Source of the DNA: Haladaptatus halobius | GTDB taxonomy: Archaea > Halobacteriota > Halobacteria > Halobacteriales > Haladaptataceae | Reading direction: 5' to 3' | Length of the DNA stretch: 64,000 nucleotides | NCBI RefSeq assembly: GCF_020618475.1 | Contig: NZ_CP085339.1 | Coordinates: 535,016 to 599,015 of the forward strand | In this document: piece after piece, positions 53,361 through 63,809 of the stretch | Position numbering within the stretch: the first letter of the stretch is position 1 | Layout of the letters: the number at the start of each line of letters is the position of its first letter | The notes under the pieces: generated by a model | The model's database searches: none | What the model saw: the letters and a program-made list of their open reading frames with translations, nothing else | Told to the model about the DNA's origin: nothing | Made by a program: the position numbers and the translations under genes

Positions 53361-54431
53361 CTAAAGACCAAGATATCCGGAGTTTGGCAATAGGCCAGCC
53401 AAATAGAGCACGCCGATCACAAAGGTGTAGATGGTGATAGACATCGCGGGCGGGTCAACGTGCGTCCCGGAGTGGGCGTAGAAAATTCGCTGGGTGACCT
53501 CGCCGAGCAACGCTCCAATAACGCCGCCACCGATGGCGGCGATCATCACTATCAGCTCACTTCCTGTCATTCCCGCAGCGACGACGGCGAACGTCGAACC
53601 GCCGAGCGTGATGTGGTGAGTAACCGGGAACTTCTCGACGCCGAGGTTGAGAAACAACAAACTCGCGGCTGAGATACCATATGCCATGAAGATACTCCCT
53701 GTCATAATCCAGGTCCATCCGCCCAACGCACCGCCAACGAGTCCGATTGCCGTGACGCCGGACCACTTGTACTGCTGGGGGAGCCACGGCTCGACAGCGA
53801 GTCGGCCACTACCGTCACCACGCATCTCTTCCCGCTCGAACGGCCCCATATCGAAGTAGCCACTGCCGGCCGGACTACCAAAAATCGGGTAATCAAAGGC
53901 TACGCGGGCGATGACTGCAGTCGCGAACACGGACAACGCGATCCCGTCGTAGGGAAGCGCGAGTGCGCTGCTAAAGCGAGCGATCAGCATGCCGAGGATG
54001 CCGAATATGGCACCAACTGCGAGGATGTCTGGTTTCGTGCCGAAGGCATAGAGGATGTTTTTCCCGAAGTGATAGTCCCAGCCCTCCGGCTCCATCTCTT
54101 CGTATCGCCAGCCTGCGTAGGCGGTGGCCGCAACGCCGCCAGCGAAGGCGACGTGTGGCCCCGTGACTGGTCCAAACCCGATCGTGGTGGCCACTCCGGA
54201 CGCCAAGTCGGCACCGCTGAGCTGATTGAACTCCGTGCCTTCACCGCTGAGGACGTTCAAACCCTCACCCAGCAGGACGACGAATCCGGTAAATACGAAC
54301 GATGGGAGTGCTCCGACTGACGCTCCGAACGCGCCGCCCGCAGCGGCAGCGAATACTAACACGATGAAATGCCCGTACTCCATACCGAGAATCGGAACCT
54401 GCAGGGCGACGTCGATCAATTCGACGGTCAT
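53361..54431 (-). CDS. Polytopic membrane protein, unknown family
   Basis: About 356 residues from MTVELIDVALQVPILGMEYG. About nine to ten Gly/Ala-rich membrane helices, with repeated motifs GGAFGASVGALPSFVFTG, PVTGPHVAFAGGVAATAY and a second half GGALGGWTWIMTGSIF. The Gly-rich helices and the GxxxGxxG patterns suggest a channel or transporter, but I know of no assigned function. It is a single gene, and its C-terminus is intact. Upstream DNA is gene-free. Confidence 0.65.
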   Translation of the reverse strand: MTVELIDVALQVPILGMEYGHFIVLVFAAAAGGAFGASVGALPSFVFTGFVVLLGEGLNVLSGEGTEFNQLSGADLASGVATTIGFGPVTGPHVAFAGGVAATAYAGWRYEEMEPEGWDYHFGKNILYAFGTKPDILAVGAIFGILGMLIARFSSALALPYDGIALSVFATAVIARVAFDYPIFGSPAGSGYFDMGPFEREEMRGDGSGRLAVEPWLPQQYKWSGVTAIGLVGGALGGWTWIMTGSIFMAYGISAASLLFLNLGVEKFPVTHHITLGGSTFAVVAAGMTGSELIVMIAAIGGGVIGALLGEVTQRIFYAHSGTHVDPPAMSITIYTFVIGVLYLAGLLPNSGYLGL

Positions 54432-55062
54432 ACGCACTTCCCTCCGTCACATGCACAGTCAAGCGAGAGAATGACGGAGTCTCTCCGGCGGCGATTGAGG
54501 CAGTCGTCTTTGCTTCTCGAGGTTGCTGGTTTTTGGATAGCGACCGACTTTGTCGTCCGCCAGATATCTACCGTGTTGTGCTCGCCACAGCTCGCCTCCG
54601 GATAATTCTGTGCATGCGTCTCCTCTCCGGTCACGACAACTTTCCCTATTTTTTCCATATTCATACTGATGTAGGCTTGTTGGCAACTACAAGCCCATCT
54701 ACCATAAGTGTTCGCTGGATTATAGCATAGTAAAGACGTAGCCTCTACCACAATTCCAACTGACTTTTGAGACGGCGGGCCACCGGCGTACTGACTCCGA
54801 CCTTAGAGAGTTTCTAACCCTAGGAGGTGGAATTTTTGATAAGAATCTGGGGAAGTAATCGTCGAGATGGATAGGGAGGCTCTGTACAATACGACTGGTT
54901 AATTTGCTTAACGAATATTAAAGCGTAAAAAATTGAGCAAATGTTCCTTTGGCTAAGTCTACGGAGGTGAGTTCATCAACCGAATTTTACGGGCTGCTCA
55001 CGTGTACAGCAACCGCTTATTTCACCGATAGTCATATTTGTATGGGTCGCGGCAATCTACAT
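54432..55062. other. Gene-poor stretch
   Basis: About 630 bp. No gene supported; the last 100 bp are AT-rich and should hold the promoter of the zinc-ribbon gene at 55063. Confidence 0.4.
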
Positions 55063-55242
55063 ATGGCGCACATTCCAGAAGATGTGGAGCAGTATGTCTG
55101 TGAGAACTGTCAAATAATCCACGCTGGCACGCCAATCCTCGAATCTGGGGGCGAGCACAGATTCGAGCCTCCGAAAGCATGTGGTGGTTGTAGCGAGTCC
55201 TCTTTCGTCACTATCTCAAATTGGATACATCACCATAAATGA
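55063..55242 (+). CDS. Small zinc-ribbon protein
   Basis: 59 residues from MAHIPEDVEQYVCENCQIIH. Two CxxC pairs (CENC and CGGC) at residues about 13-16 and 44-47 form a rubredoxin-like zinc ribbon. A further start at 55042 is possible. Small proteins of this type may bind nucleic acid or partner proteins; no context shows which. Confidence 0.65.
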   Translation: MAHIPEDVEQYVCENCQIIHAGTPILESGGEHRFEPPKACGGCSESSFVTISNWIHHHK

Positions 55243-55479
55243 GATAAGGATGGAACATCTATTTCTTCCAAAAATATTTATATACCAAATTTATCCCCAA
55301 TCTAATGATAGTATTTCGTAAGCATCAATAAGTGTCCTGTATCAAGACATAGAGATGTAGTCATAACTCTATTATTTAACCACTTTTACCGTTACAGCTC
55401 ATCCATGGTATAAAGTATTTTCGCTCAACTGGAATGGCACTGTTCAGATAAGCTCTGAAGAACGTGGTAATTGGAATTT

Positions 55480-55716
55480 TTGGTTCTTATGCCAGAATTC
55501 GCCCGCCTCAACGAATGTAGGACGGCTTGCACTCCAGCATCCCCATCTTCCCCGCTTGGCGCCGCAGACGTGATTACGTACGATTTGGAGGCCCAGACGG
55601 TGCAGTTCCAGCCGAACCCACTCGTTGAGGCGCTCCTTGACTGTGTGCCCAGCACAGTCAAGCACGGCGAGACACTAACCGCAAAGATACAGGAGTCGGC
55701 CGAGAATAGACAGTAA
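55480..55716 (+). pseudogene. DUF7344-like HTH protein, 3' part, frameshifted
   Basis: The C-terminal half, ADVITYDLEAQTVQFQPNPL and VEALLDCVPSTVKHG, is the wing and last helix of a DUF7344-type regulator (compare IIEYDSRNQTIRYHSSDHLE in the intact gene at 17440). Just before it, another frame reads HPHLPRLA, the counterpart of RHLPKLA. So a frameshift near 55550 separates the recognition helix from the wing. The N-terminal half is absent or unrecognisable. Confidence 0.65.
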
Positions 55717-56329
55717 GACCGCTGTCTGTGAGGCTACGAATGACGACTGATTCCCATCGAGCGACAGCGGGTTCGAACCGATAAACTGGCGGTGATGGAT
55801 TGAGATGGGACAGATTCTATCGACGTTTCCTATTATCTCCAATATGACTTACCAGTGGTAATATTAGTTGCTGGTGTGTGGAAATAACTGCTCTACCGTT
55901 GGGATTGATTGACAAACTCGGTGACCACGTTATCAACTGTATGAAATAACAGAGGTCCCGTCCCGCCAACAGCGAGCGGTTCAGACTGCTACGGCGGTAC
56001 TGTTTGGAAACGGGAAACACAGTGGAACGACGGAATGGCCACTGTGACCCGTTGTTTGTATCGGCGATTCGGGCGGAGATGGGTCATCCCTGGGGTCAAC
56101 TACGAACGCATGTGACGACCGGATACGGGACTCATGCTGACCCGCATGAATGGACAGCACAGGTGTTGCCCTGAACGCACGCCCTCCCCATCTACCAATG
56201 TTTGCTGACGACGAGAATGTCATAGAATGCTTCTCGTGGTGGAGGTTTCACACCAAACGCCAATAATCTAACTAACAGGTATATTTTCTGATCTATTATT
56301 TAAAGGTGGTGGGGATAGTATCGAATGAT
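55717..56329. other. Gene-poor stretch
   Basis: About 610 bp without a supported gene. Confidence 0.35.
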
Positions 56330-56500
56330 ATGCCCAGTCCCAGAAAAATCGCAGCTGGGGTGTTCGCAGCGATTAGTCTCTTCTGGGTGGGATATGGACT
56401 CTTTTATCTGGCACAGGCGAGAACAGATGCGTTCATCGCTATTGGCGTAATTCTTGTTCTTTTGTGGATCTATCTCATATATCGATCAGATTTTGGATGA
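56330..56500 (+). CDS. Small two-helix membrane protein
   Basis: 56 residues from MPSPRKIAAGVFAAISLFWV. Two membrane helices separated by the polar loop ARTDAF, and a basic-acidic tail (YRSDFG). No family recognised. An in-frame ATG 24 bases upstream is possible. Confidence 0.6.
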   Translation: MPSPRKIAAGVFAAISLFWVGYGLFYLAQARTDAFIAIGVILVLLWIYLIYRSDFG

Positions 56501-57645
56501 AAAGATAATTCTCTGCCTCGACCACTTCACCTGCTATCGATTCGCAGGGGATGAGAGAATTCTATGTCACCCTCGACGATGGCAAACACAGGTGGTGACT
56601 AGTCAGTAGTGCGTACTGACACGGCAATACCTCGTCGTAGACTACTCGACAGTATCGTGTACAAGTCAACATCCAACGACGTCTCTTGCCGAGACACCCA
56701 CCAATGGTGGAGGGACACCGTGCAACATACCGACTTGTGTTACATGTGCTGGGCGAGCGGTTCGACCGTAATCGTCTCGTCGCTCTAGATGGTGGCGCGA
56801 CAGTCGCTGTATGCGAAAATGACGTACAGAGAGTAAACATTGCCCCGGCTATAGCAAGCCCCCACTCGAGAAATATGCAAACTCACTGAACAACTATCCC
56901 GGCGACCACTGCTAATAATAAGGGGCTGATAGTAGCGATGCATTGAAAGTGTTGGTCTCAACTTCCACATCAAAACAGGAGATCACAGTTTCGAAGGATG
57001 GCCAGTTCTCGGCCATTTCGTAAGTAGATGACGGGCCGGATCTGCCATTCGGTCGGTGTCTAGGGTAGTAGAAAATATGCGCACGAGTTACGCCCGCTTG
57101 AGTCATCAGAAACGACACTCCATTTTGTTAGCGATTGAAAGAGAGGGGCAACCTGGTCAACACAATGTCTGCAATCACCTGTACACTCTATAACCAGCGT
57201 TTCAGTCACTCCTCCGAATGGTCGTGCTCAGTAAATTGAGTGTGCTGCTGATGATAGACTCGTCGCCCATGAATCGACGTGTATAGCGGTCTTAGCACCC
57301 CTAAGGGACACTGCCCGAAGATAATATAGGTGATTTGCCACGACCTCCATTACCACCACCGCCACCCGCTGGTAGCGGATGATGTAGGCATTGTAGTCGT
57401 CCGGCAAATATGGCAAGAAATCGAGGATGCAGTTGATATGTCACGGCCATTTTTAAGGTAGTAAAAAGAACCAATGAGAGTATTCAATAATGACTGCTAA
57501 ACATCGAGAAAAAACCGAACAGATTTGACAATCCTACTCAGTAGGATACTTGCATACCCGATTCTTCTTTTGATAGAATTGAGTCATTGGGCGCTTCACG
57601 GAACATGGTATCGGTACTCGCCGAGAGAACTCGCTCAGGAACTAT
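56501..57645. other. Long gene-poor stretch
   Basis: More than 1.1 kb without a supported gene. A weak frame at 56686-56889 (plus) contains LVLHVLGERFDRNRLVALDG but no recognised family, and other frames are broken. Confidence 0.4.
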
Positions 57646-57852
57646 TTAAGAACTATAGCTATCAATAAATACTCGTGAATATGTAACCAAGAGATAATTT
57701 AATGTCAGATTTGAATAAACATGGTACAGCGCATTGAGTTCCTCCACACTGCATTCACCGTCGTCTAGAATGTCCTGAATCGTCGCGGTGATCAGATAGA
57801 CGAACGCGATCACATACGGGGGCCGATATCTGCTCCGTTTATTCTCCTAAAC
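57646..57852 (-). pseudogene. C-terminal remnant of an unrecognised protein
   Basis: Without a start codon, the minus strand reads ENKRSRYRPPYVIAFVYLIT, then ATIQDILDDGECSVEELNAL and YHVYSNLTLNYLLVTYSRVF, ending at a TAA. The regular helical and acidic pattern suggests true former coding. No family recognised. Confidence 0.45.
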
Positions 57853-57952
57853 ACTTGACGACGCGGCAGTCCTGCTAAGAGAACCGACAGATCGCGGAAA
57901 TCAACATTATCATATATGATACTCACTAACATAGTAGTGGGAGTAGCCGAGC

Positions 57953-58420
57953 ATGTTCAACCGAATACTCATTCCGGCTGACGGCAGCGAGGAAGTTTTT
58001 CCAGCTGTCGAGAAGGGATTTGAGATCGCTCAAACCCACAATGCTACTATCCATGTTCTTTACGTAGTAAAAAAACAACAGCCGTTTGTTGAATTCGGCG
58101 GAGGGGTGGACTGGTGGTACGACCTCATGGAGCAGTTCGAGAAAGAAGGCGAACGCTCGACGATAGAAATTGCGGCACAAGCCGACAATATTGGTATCGA
58201 TACTAAAACAGCCGTTCGCCGAGGAATCCCTCAGAATACTATCCTCGCATATGCAGACGAACACGACATCGATCTAATCGTCATGGGTACGCACGGCAGA
58301 ACGGGCGTTAAACGTGCGCTGATGGGGAGCGTAACTGAAACAGTCGTTCGGCACGCCGATATACCCGTGTTAACCGTGAGCAGGGGTGCTGGAATGAAAA
58401 ACCATCGTGTAAGACAGTAA
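57953..58420 (+). CDS. uspA: Universal stress protein (UspA family)
   Basis: 155 residues. It begins MFNRILIPADGSEEVFPAVE (strand then Asp) and has the nucleotide-binding motif GTHGRTGVKRALMGSVTETV (G-2x-G-9x-G-S/T), then PVLTVSRG. It is a single-domain cytoplasmic UspA, expected to bind ATP and dimerise, and to be made in stress. Start is the first ATG; a TATATATGA-like element is at 57912. It is not in an operon. Confidence 0.93.
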   Translation: MFNRILIPADGSEEVFPAVEKGFEIAQTHNATIHVLYVVKKQQPFVEFGGGVDWWYDLMEQFEKEGERSTIEIAAQADNIGIDTKTAVRRGIPQNTILAYADEHDIDLIVMGTHGRTGVKRALMGSVTETVVRHADIPVLTVSRGAGMKNHRVRQ

Positions 58421-58752
58421 GCAACATAGCATACCGCAGTACCATAGTTCATAGATGGTTAAAATCCAATGATTTATCGATACTGAACCGATCTCTAACT
58501 GTAATCTGACAATCCACTTCCTTGTCGGTCGCATAACACCAGTGGACTGTACTCGACTATCGTCGGTTGTGAATACTTCTCGATACCGGCATTGACCTCG
58601 TTAGAGTTGCTGTTCTTAGGCCTATTCCGTTATTGAACAATTTTTAAATAACGAGAAGGATTGTTATACAAGTATTTCTACTCCACACTTTGTCTGGCTA
58701 TTTCGAAACGATCATAGCAATTTAATCGTCCAACGGGTTTTACCATCGTCTT
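58421..58752. other. Intergenic DNA
   Basis: About 330 bp without a gene. AT-rich near 58640-58690, probably with the promoter of the following fusion gene. Confidence 0.4.
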
Positions 58753-60588
58753 ATGGTTGATGAGAACCACAATCGGCAGGAAGAACGAGGACAACAGTCA
58801 CGGCGGGCATTTCTTCAAATGAGTACTGCAGTAGGGGCACTTGGTAGTTTCACTTTTCCTGTCACGACACAGGTACAAACGATTCGGCTTGGGGGGCGAG
58901 TGGAAGCATGGCAAGGTCGTGCACCGCAGCGAATCAAGGGAAAAGAAAACCCTACATTAACATTCAAACCAGGAAAGAAATATAAAGTCGTGTGGGAAAA
59001 TCTTGACGGACAGCCACACGATTTCACGATCCAGGATTCAAAAGGGAACAACATCAAGAAAACACCGATCGTCTCGAACCAAGGTGCAACACGATCGCTC
59101 ACCTTTACTGCGACAAAGAAGATGGATCAGTACATCTGTACAGTGCACCCTACGACAATGGTCGGTGATATTGAAATTGGCCAGCAGACCGGAGGTGGAG
59201 AGACGCAAACACAGACGAAGCAACAACCAGCGTCATTCTTTGATAAGGGAACGACGGTTGGAGTTCAGAAAGTCGCCGATGGAATGACCGCACCAACGGA
59301 TTTCGCCGTCGCAAACGAAGACAAAAACCGTCAATTCGTCACTGATCAGACCGGACAAATTTGAGTCATTGGACCGAACGGTCGCCAAAAGAAACCGTTC
59401 TTAGATGTGAGCAATCGGATGGTTACGCTCGGGAAATTCGCAGGGACGTACGCCGATCCGAACCAGAAGTACGACGAACGTGGATTACTTGGTCTTGACT
59501 TCCATCCAAATTTCCGCAATAATCGCAAATTCTACGTCCACTATAGTGCACCGCGAACCAAAGATATGCCGAAAAATTGGGATCACATTGAAGTTATCTC
59601 AGAGTTTAAGGCGACGCAAGATCTCAGTAGCGGTGATCCGAACTCCGAGCGGAAATTACTCCAGATTGAAAGCCCACAGTACAATCACGACTCTGGGCCG
59701 ATGGCGTTCAGTTCTGACGGGTACTTATACATCCCAATGGGTGATGGTGGTGGAGCAGATGACGATATGTATGGTCACGTCTCAGACTGGTACCGACGCA
59801 ATAAGGGTGGCAATGGGCAGGACGTGACCCAGAACCTACTTGGAAGTATTATCCGAATCGATGTGGACAACCAGGAGAATGGCAAACCATACGCGATTCC
59901 TGACGATAATCCATTGGTCAACACGCAGGGACGTGATGAACTCTATGCATGGGGCTTCCGGAATCCCTTTGGTATCTCATTCGATTCACAGGACAACATG
60001 TTTGTTGCTGACGCTGGTCAAAACCTCTATGAGGAAGCGGATATTGTCCAAAAAGGTGGGAATTACGGCTGGAACGTCAAGGAAGGTACTCACTGCTTTA
60101 GCACGAAAAATCCGACAAGTCCCCCAAACCAGTGCCCAAGTACGACGCCTAACAACGTCCGCAATAGTGAGCCCCTTATTGACCCAATCGTTGAGTTCCC
60201 GCACACGTATAAGGGAACATCCGTCGGGATTACCATCATTGGAGGGCATCGATACGAGAACAAGACTATTTCCGGACTCCAAGGGAAGTACGTGTTCGGT
60301 GCATGGACGAAAGATCCAGCACGACAGCAACCTGCTGGTCGGCTCCTCGCCGCAGCACCACGGCAAGATGGAGGAAATAAGAAGCAAACCCTTAGTCCAC
60401 CTAAAAACGCTATCCCGCGAAAACAGCTCTGGAAAATGGAAGAATTGCAGATCAATGGCCAATTCAACTACTTCGTCCGCATGTTCGGTCGTGATCGCAA
60501 CGGTGAACTGTACGTCCTTGCGAACAAGCGCGGGATCCCAGCAGGGAACACCGGTACAGTTCTGAAACTCGTCCCACCGGGTCAGTAA
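58753..60588 (+). pseudogene. Cupredoxin-glucose/sorbosone dehydrogenase fusion with one in-frame TGA
   Basis: Residues 1-50 are a Tat signal (QQSRRAFLQMSTAV). About 55-140 form a blue-copper domain with ligand His in GQPHDF and Cys, His, Met in YICTVHPTTM. After a short Gln/Thr linker comes a PQQ-type sugar dehydrogenase beta-propeller (GLDFHPNF, the YNHDSGPMAFSSDGYLYIPM strand, and DELYAWGFRNPFGIS). The two parts are in the same frame, broken by one TGA at 59362-59364, between GQI and VIGPNGRQ. Relatives that I recall have Trp there (GQIWV), so TGG to TGA is likely. It would be an exported oxidoreductase coupling sugar oxidation to copper; possibly dead. Confidence 0.88.
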
Positions 60589-60626
60589 CACGGCAGCAAG
60601 CAAGTCGGATCACACATTTTACACGG

Positions 60627-60962
60627 ATGCAATCTAAGAATTCCCCGGAGCAATACAGTGCACGACTGTATGCCCCTGATTACTTTCCTGATGCTATATT
60701 TACGATTGAATCTGATCCACTCGCATACAAACCTACCGTGAAAGTGCAAGAGGGAGAGTCTTTCCTTGAAGAACTATATTGGCGTAATTATACAACGCGA
60801 GTAATCCGGTACGCGAATACAGGTGAACGTGTGCTCTTTTTCCCGCACAAGAACGCACGTATTTCGAAAAAGAACCAGTATCGCCTTGGGAAAATACAGT
60901 CTACCAAAGAACTAGCGAAAGGGATAATTACCACAATTTATAGACCTCTGAACAGTAGCTAA
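60627..60962 (+). CDS. Unknown protein downstream of the dehydrogenase
   Basis: 111 residues, MQSKNSPEQYSARLYAPDYF, then AIFTIESDPLAYKPTVKVQE and LEELYWRNYTTRVIRYANTG, basic towards the end (KKNQYRLGKIQSTKELAKGI). It lies 38 bp after the dehydrogenase in the same direction. The higher Lys content is unusual among the neighbours. Family not recognised. Confidence 0.45.
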   Translation: MQSKNSPEQYSARLYAPDYFPDAIFTIESDPLAYKPTVKVQEGESFLEELYWRNYTTRVIRYANTGERVLFFPHKNARISKKNQYRLGKIQSTKELAKGIITTIYRPLNSS

Positions 60963-61098
60963 CACCTAACTGTACTGATTTCTTGAATGTTGTGCGTTGG
61001 CAGCATACTCATCGGCGGTCTCTACGCTGCTGGATCATCGCTAGAAAATAACCGCCATTCTAGGCTTGCTCGATGTAGAACATTCTAGAAGCCCATAT

Positions 61099-61224
61099 CT
61101 CTTCGTGTTCACGGCGCTGGCTGATGGAACACCGCGTAGTGCCGGCTGCATCCACTTTCGAATGGAAGGGTATGACGTCATCGTTAAGAACGACGGAACG
61201 GTCGACGCAACATGCAATGAATAG
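61099..61224 (+). pseudogene. HalOD1 C-terminal fragment
   Basis: LFVFTALADGTPRSAGCIHF then RMEGYDVIVKNDGTVDATCN and E stop. It mirrors the last 40 residues of the HalOD1 protein at 16978 (ISFQYVGYWVTVSSDGTVEV). The N-terminal half is not found. Confidence 0.6.
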
Positions 61225-61313
61225 GGCGAGCAACCACATATAATCAAGTTCATGACAGGGATTCTCAACAGCAACATTCAACTGTACAGACTATCACGGG
61301 GAAATCACACTCT

Positions 61314-61487
61314 ATGACACGATCTATGTCGAAAGAGATGACTAACGAGTATACCTTGTGTTGTACAGTCTGCGATCGGAAAGTGCAAACGACGACTGGA
61401 ACATCGCGGAGTGCCGTCTCCAGACAACCGATCGCTCATTATCGTGAAACGGGGCATGCAGTGACGCGACCAACCGAGCACAGCTGA
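61314..61487 (+). CDS. Small C2H2-type zinc-finger protein
   Basis: 57 residues from the ATG at 61314: MTRSMSKEMTNEYTLCCTVC, then DRKVQTTTGTSRSAVSRQPI and AHYRETGHAVTRPTEHS. Ligands are the Cys of CTVC and the His of HYRETGH, giving a single finger (C-x2-C, H-x5-H). Start may also be at MSKEM or MTNEY. Small haloarchaeal fingers of this kind are usually regulators. Confidence 0.6.
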   Translation: MTRSMSKEMTNEYTLCCTVCDRKVQTTTGTSRSAVSRQPIAHYRETGHAVTRPTEHS

Positions 61488-62096
61488 GTCAAATTCCGCT
61501 TGGTGAGTCGGACTACTAGATGGATGACGCGGCCGTCAATCTTCTATGGCGAATTCAACGCGGCAATCGGAGGACTCTGGTTCATTGACGTAATTTTGAG
61601 CTATCTTAAAAGCTAGTATAAGATACTAACCAAAACTACCGGCTTGATCATGAGGATCTTCTTTCTGGAAACGGCGAAGTGGCGCAGCTGACAATAGTCT
61701 AATGTAATTTCGTTGGGCGGTCAGAGGCGGTCAGGGATAGCCATGCACAGCAGAACGGCGACTATAGTTACGGGCTGTGGGTTCACTGGTGCTGGTTTGA
61801 AGAGAGCGACGATCGTCCCCACACACAGTTTTCGATCCGAGAGGGTAATAACGAGGACTTCTAGACAGATGGTCGCATGGGGACAATACGAAGAGAACTT
61901 GAGAAGCTTCCTGAGCGCCGCATGACTGGGTTGGAAGTGTACATTGAGGACGTGACAGGGGTACCGCTGTAACTGAGAATCGTCATCGACGGATACCGAG
62001 GGTGATGCCGAATGGGCTACGCAGTAGCCGGTGTTCGCGAGCATTGTACGCGCATGCCGATAAGGGAACAGACCACCCTCTCAATCAGTAACGTGG
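61488..62096. other. Gene-poor stretch
   Basis: About 610 bp with no supported gene. A weak frame at 61713-61925 is not convincing. Near 62066-62090 a faint version of dyad element D (ACAGACCACCCTCTCAATCA) is seen. Confidence 0.35.
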
Positions 62097-62375
62097 TTAC
62101 TCATCCTCGCGGACACGAGCGTAAAGTCCTTCATCCTCCCATATTTCGAGCGTAACTCCTTTTATCTCGAGTTCGACGGAATTGATCGTGGCCGGGCGGT
62201 GAGCGAGCAGGTCATTGAGGGCGTCGGGATCGACGTGGTCGTAGAGTCGGAACTCGGGTGAGTCTAAGTCAATGCTGTCGCAGTTGGCCAGTGCTTCGAG
62301 GGCGATATCACACGCTTTTGTTGGGGTTCGCCCGGTCGGTGTCTCAGGCATCGCATCTGGATTTGAATGTTCCAT
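62097..62375 (-). CDS. HalOD1-domain protein
   Basis: 92 residues: MEHSNPDAMPETPTGRTPTK, then ACDIALEALANCDSIDLDSP, EFRLYDHVDPDALNDLLAHR and VTLEIWEDEGLYARVRED. The helix-YDHVDPDALNDLL-strand-strand order is the HalOD1 core. Small signalling/output protein; partner unknown. Confidence 0.78.
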   Translation of the reverse strand: MEHSNPDAMPETPTGRTPTKACDIALEALANCDSIDLDSPEFRLYDHVDPDALNDLLAHRPATINSVELEIKGVTLEIWEDEGLYARVREDE

Positions 62376-62495
62376 GCTTTTCTCCGGGGGCCCAACACTG
62401 AGTGGTACACTCTTGTGAAAATTATTAAAGATGACGGCTAAAGTGAAACTGATGCGTGATACTACGCCTCTTAGTGGAGGTTAAGATCATTCGCA

Positions 62496-62732
62496 CTATT
62501 TAGTGAAGTCGTCTAACTGCTCACCTGCATACCAGATCCGCCCTTCTGGGTGATCGCGCTCAAGCCAGCCACTTGCTTCGAGTTGACGGAGGACTTGCCG
62601 AATCGTGCTGTTTGACGGTGGATTCTCTGGAAGATGTAGGCGCTCTTTGAGATCGGGCAGGCGAAATTCTCCTTCCTCGGTCGCTAATTCAAGAGCTGTC
62701 ACGACGATTTTCGTCGACCGGTGCGTCGCCAT
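62496..62732 (-). CDS. Winged-helix DNA-binding protein
   Basis: 78 residues from MATHRSTKIVVTALELATEE, then FRLPDLKERLHLPENPPSNS and TIRQVLRQLEASGWLERDHP, with the wing EGRIWYAGEQL. The start at 62732 is chosen because the upstream codons encode an unrelated hydrophobic string. MarR/ArsR-like fold; target unknown. Upstream is a long gene-poor region. Confidence 0.68.
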   Translation of the reverse strand: MATHRSTKIVVTALELATEEGEFRLPDLKERLHLPENPPSNSTIRQVLRQLEASGWLERDHPEGRIWYAGEQLDDFTK

Positions 62733-63809
62733 TAGCAACAAAAGGGAGGGCTGCAAAAATAAGTATACAGAGCCTATCCCCAGGTCACCATCCAAAATCA
62801 CTCTCAATTTGTTCAATAAATAGATATCATACTGAGCAAGAGTGCTTTTAATCTGGGCAGTCACAATCTATGTCGAAACGCTCAATCGGCGCATAACGGT
62901 ACTGAACACCAATGCAGCAGCTTACTGTTGGCACTCGTCAGCTGGGGTATTGACGGCTGTGACGGAGACTTCGCGTACTATGAATCATAATTTAATAATT
63001 GATATAGGAGAACTGAACCAGCCCATCACTTCGTGGTGCCCCACTGATAGTTGGAGCAAAGAGGCAATCTAACGCTTTTGGATCAATTGAGTGATAGAGG
63101 CTCTAGCTTGTTATATACCATACAAAGCGTCGCTCATGACAAAAATGAACCTGATTCAGTGTAGGGTTCCTGGAGGGTGCGTGGAATGAGAACTTTCGTG
63201 GAGAGGTTGTGCATACGGCAGGAGGTCAGCCCGCCGCCAGCGCTCTCGGCACCGCTACGCGTCCACCGCAACCCTGAACCCGCTTCGTGTTCACTGGCTA
63301 AGGGCAACTCTCTTATCGAGTGACTCTTCCTTAGTTATTACTTGCGTACGCAGCTACATTAGCTGTCTTCTGGTTATTCTTGTGTAGTTTTACTCACAAT
63401 CAAGCCCTAACTAAGACTGAGGAAATCGAATCCAATTAGAGGCGTTTCCTGATGGCAGTCGATTCAGAACCAGGACAGTTCAGATAGACATAATATTGGA
63501 AGCGAACACACAGGCTACCAGTAGCACACCAAGAAACAATTCATAGGTTGAATTGAAGATACGCTAGTACCAGACATTCCTGCGATGTCCCTGATTCTCA
63601 TCTTTAAGCCATTTGCTGCTTATTGAACTGTTTCGGATCGACCATCTATCTTTCAAAAGTTCGGTGTTATTTTTAAGGTAATAGCTCATTTCTAAGCCCA
63701 GTTTGTTTTCAACGGATTCATACCTTTGTGTTTATTCTCTCTATGCTCATTTAGCTCCGAGTCGAGAAATCACAGAGTTCGATTCGAGCCTTAAATTGAG
63801 AACTCACCC
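62733..63809. other. Long gene-poor stretch
   Basis: About 1.1 kb with no supported gene. It contains a short GC-rich patch at about 63170-63310 (ending GTTCACTGGC) in otherwise AT-rich DNA, possibly a mobile-element remnant. Confidence 0.4.

Noticed and set aside
61041..61281. Minus-strand frames of 73-78 codons
   Set aside because: They are antisense to a recognisable HalOD1 fragment on the plus strand.
62066..62090. An eighth copy of dyad element D
   Set aside because: Only the right arm (TCTCAA) is kept and the left arm is not; too weak to count.
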